64,000 bases of DNA. It comes from Alistipes sp. CHKCI003. Its GTDB lineage: Bacteria; Bacteroidota; Bacteroidia; Bacteroidales; Rikenellaceae. Below are positions 62,543 to 64,000 of the stretch, one piece after another. How positions within the stretch are numbered: position 1 is the first letter of the stretch; every line of letters begins with the position of its first letter. Under the pieces are notes generated by a model. It worked only from the letters and a program-made list of their open reading frames with translations, did no database searches and was not told where the DNA came from. The position numbers and the translations under genes are program-made. The stretch is taken from positions 1-64,000 of the forward strand of contig NZ_FCNT01000012.1 of assembly GCF_900021155.1 (NCBI RefSeq), read 5' to 3'.

Positions 62543-64000
62543 TCATAATCTGAAATTGACCTCCATGCCGAAATAGGGCGAAGCATGACGACGCACGCGC
62601 ACGCCGTCGACCACATAGCTCGGCATGTAATTGAACATCTGCGTAACGAACATGGCCGCCATCACCTTCTCGCGGAAAAGTTTTTTGGTAACTTTCAGGT
62701 TGGTAGTCATGTAGAAAGGCACGTTTTCCCACCGGTAAGCCGCCTCGTTGTAGGAGCGGATGAGCCATTTGAGCAAAGGATCGGCGGCCGACTCGTCCGT
62801 ATAGGCATGGACCGCTCCGTCGGGGCCGAAATAAGCGAACGGGCGGCTGCTTTTGAAACCGTTGTACTGCCGGTAATGCCACCGGCACTGGAACGTGAAC
62901 GAAAAGCCCAGCCCCAGACGGGGTATGTCGGTGTCAATCATGAAATTGGTGTGCCACATCTCCCGTATATAATTTCCGTCGGAAGCATAGATTCCGGTGT
63001 AGACCAGCGACTTGCCGTTGATGACCGTCTCGGGGTTGTAATATACCGGATCGCTGTTGTCGTATTCGGTGCGGAACCATGCGCCCGTGATCGTCAGGCG
63101 GGTGCGCAGCGACTCGATACGCTGCGAGGAAAAGGTGAACTCGACGCCCCGCTTGCGGGTACGGCTGCCGTTCGTAACAGTCGCCGACGCACGCACCAAC
63201 GTATCGATCGTATAGGGCATGCCGTCGAGCGAAGGAGGGCCCGTAAGCTGCGTGTCGTCCACTCCGCTGTAATCGTACTGCTTGCGGGTGTAGCTCGCAT
63301 AGCGGTTCGCCGTGCGGAAGCCCGACTCCATATCCTCCTCGAAATAGGTGAACGACAATCGGTTGCCATCCAGTGTGATGTCGCCGCGCACCTCCCATTT
63401 GAAATTGCGCGCCGCACCGAGCGAATAGTTCGTCGGATCGACGACATAAGTTACCATGTTGATGCGGCGGAAGGCGGGATCGGAGTGGTAGTAATTGAGC
63501 TGCTGGAAATCGTAGTAGAGCGGGGCGGGGTAGAGCTGGCTCATGGTCGGGGTTTTCGTGTGCCATCCCACGCCGCCCGAAACGGCGGTCTCCAGCGTGC
63601 GGCGGCCGAGCTTCGCCGCCGGGAAGGAGAAGCGCACGTTCGCACGGGGATCGAAATAGAATCGCCCCCGCAAGGCATATGCTTCGGAGAGGTTGAGCAT
63701 GGTCGTAACGCGCACGCCGGCCATCACGTCGAGCCGCGAGCGGCCGAGCTTGACCGACGTGTCGTCCTCGACGAACAGACCGAGATCGTGCTGCGCCGGA
63801 ATATCGCTGTATGCGCGCGGCCGCGTCGAAGCGTCGGACGAGAGAGGCCGCAGCATGTCGTAGACCTGTCCGCGCCCGAGATTTTTGTCCAGCGACCAGT
63901 CGGCACCCGCGATGATCGTGCTGCTGGTCGTGGCGCTCTCGATCCCGAACTTCGCCACAGCCTTGGCATAGGCGTTCAGGGGTTGTCCGTCGACCGTCAG
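62543..64000 (-). CDS. TonB-dependent receptor, C-terminal part (cut by window end)
   Basis: 486 codons; the reading frame continues beyond 64000, so the plug domain and TonB box are not in view. Strand-rich barrel sequence such as YDMLRPLSSDASTRPRAY, YFDPRANVRFSFPAAKLG, MVTYVVDPTNYSLGAARN, and a C-terminal YFGMEVNFRL ending in an aromatic-x-Leu. This is a TonB-driven outer-membrane importer. Substrate not identifiable from the barrel alone. First gene of the operon leading to ABC and DUF4857 genes. Confidence 0.9.
   Translation of the reverse strand: MTVDGQPLNAYAKAVAKFGIESATTSSTIIAGADWSLDKNLGRGQVYDMLRPLSSDASTRPRAYSDIPAQHDLGLFVEDDTSVKLGRSRLDVMAGVRVTTMLNLSEAYALRGRFYFDPRANVRFSFPAAKLGRRTLETAVSGGVGWHTKTPTMSQLYPAPLYYDFQQLNYYHSDPAFRRINMVTYVVDPTNYSLGAARNFKWEVRGDITLDGNRLSFTYFEEDMESGFRTANRYASYTRKQYDYSGVDDTQLTGPPSLDGMPYTIDTLVRASATVTNGSRTRKRGVEFTFSSQRIESLRTRLTITGAWFRTEYDNSDPVYYNPETVINGKSLVYTGIYASDGNYIREMWHTNFMIDTDIPRLGLGFSFTFQCRWHYRQYNGFKSSRPFAYFGPDGAVHAYTDESAADPLLKWLIRSYNEAAYRWENVPFYMTTNLKVTKKLFREKVMAAMFVTQMFNYMPSYVVDGVRVRRHASPYFGMEVNFRL

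Overview
The window looks like chromosome of a high-GC member of the Bacteroidales, most likely Alistipes or another Rikenellaceae relative. The evidence is the repeated Bacteroidetes promoter signature (TTTG, about 20 bp, TAnnTTTG), weak Shine-Dalgarno sites, fimbrillin-type lipoproteins, a TonB-dependent receptor, a Rho factor with a long low-complexity insert, and high GC with many long opposite-strand open frames. The genus is an inference; there is no rRNA to confirm it.

Layout. 1-9.6 kb is core: a secreted GH20 hexosaminidase, pheT (minus), then lepA and an acyl-CoA synthetase in tandem. At 9631 lies tRNA-Gly(CCC). Its 3' end (25 bp, 9682-9706) is repeated exactly at 27220-27244, which defines a 17.5-kb integrated element. 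The element carries a decayed tyrosine integrase next to the tRNA, decayed phage genes (terminase, primase-type zinc ribbon), decayed mobilisation genes, and intact cargo: a DUF6125-like protein, two HxlR regulators, an HU protein, a radical SAM enzyme with a small membrane protein, an AraC regulator divergent from a seven-gene redox operon, and an AT-rich MvaI/BcnI-like type II restriction-modification system with a C-type controller and two operator palindromes.

27.2-39.7 kb is mostly core: a DUF3008 peptide, a flavodoxin-like reductase, an arginase-family hydrolase, a complete RND efflux operon preceded by what looks like a leader-peptide/terminator attenuator, an S1/P1 nuclease, and rho. 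39.7-43.7 kb is a candidate conflict island: a divergent nucleotidyltransferase/HEPN-like protein, a cluster of nested inverted repeats, then a two-gene unit of a membrane-anchored coiled-coil protein and a DUF4062 (TIR/STALD-like) protein. Next come tRNA-Leu(UAA), a pRiA4b ORF-3-like gene overlapping miaA, a LuxC-type acyl-CoA reductase, and tRNA-Gly(GCC).

47.6-55.7 kb is a minus-strand fimbrial locus (OmpA-DUF3575 barrel, DUF5119 lipoprotein, three fimbrillin-like lipoproteins, and a large DUF4906-type protein). 56.5-64 kb is a second minus-strand operon: a TonB-dependent receptor (cut by the window end), a small lipoprotein, a DUF6850 barrel, a DUF4876 lipoprotein, ABC ATPase, permease and DUF4857. 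Together these look like a transport system spanning both membranes, with unknown substrate.

The strongest candidates for something undescribed are the efflux attenuator, the coiled-coil/DUF4062 pair with its nested repeats, and the four nine-base G tracts found only in decayed genes of the tRNA-Gly island.
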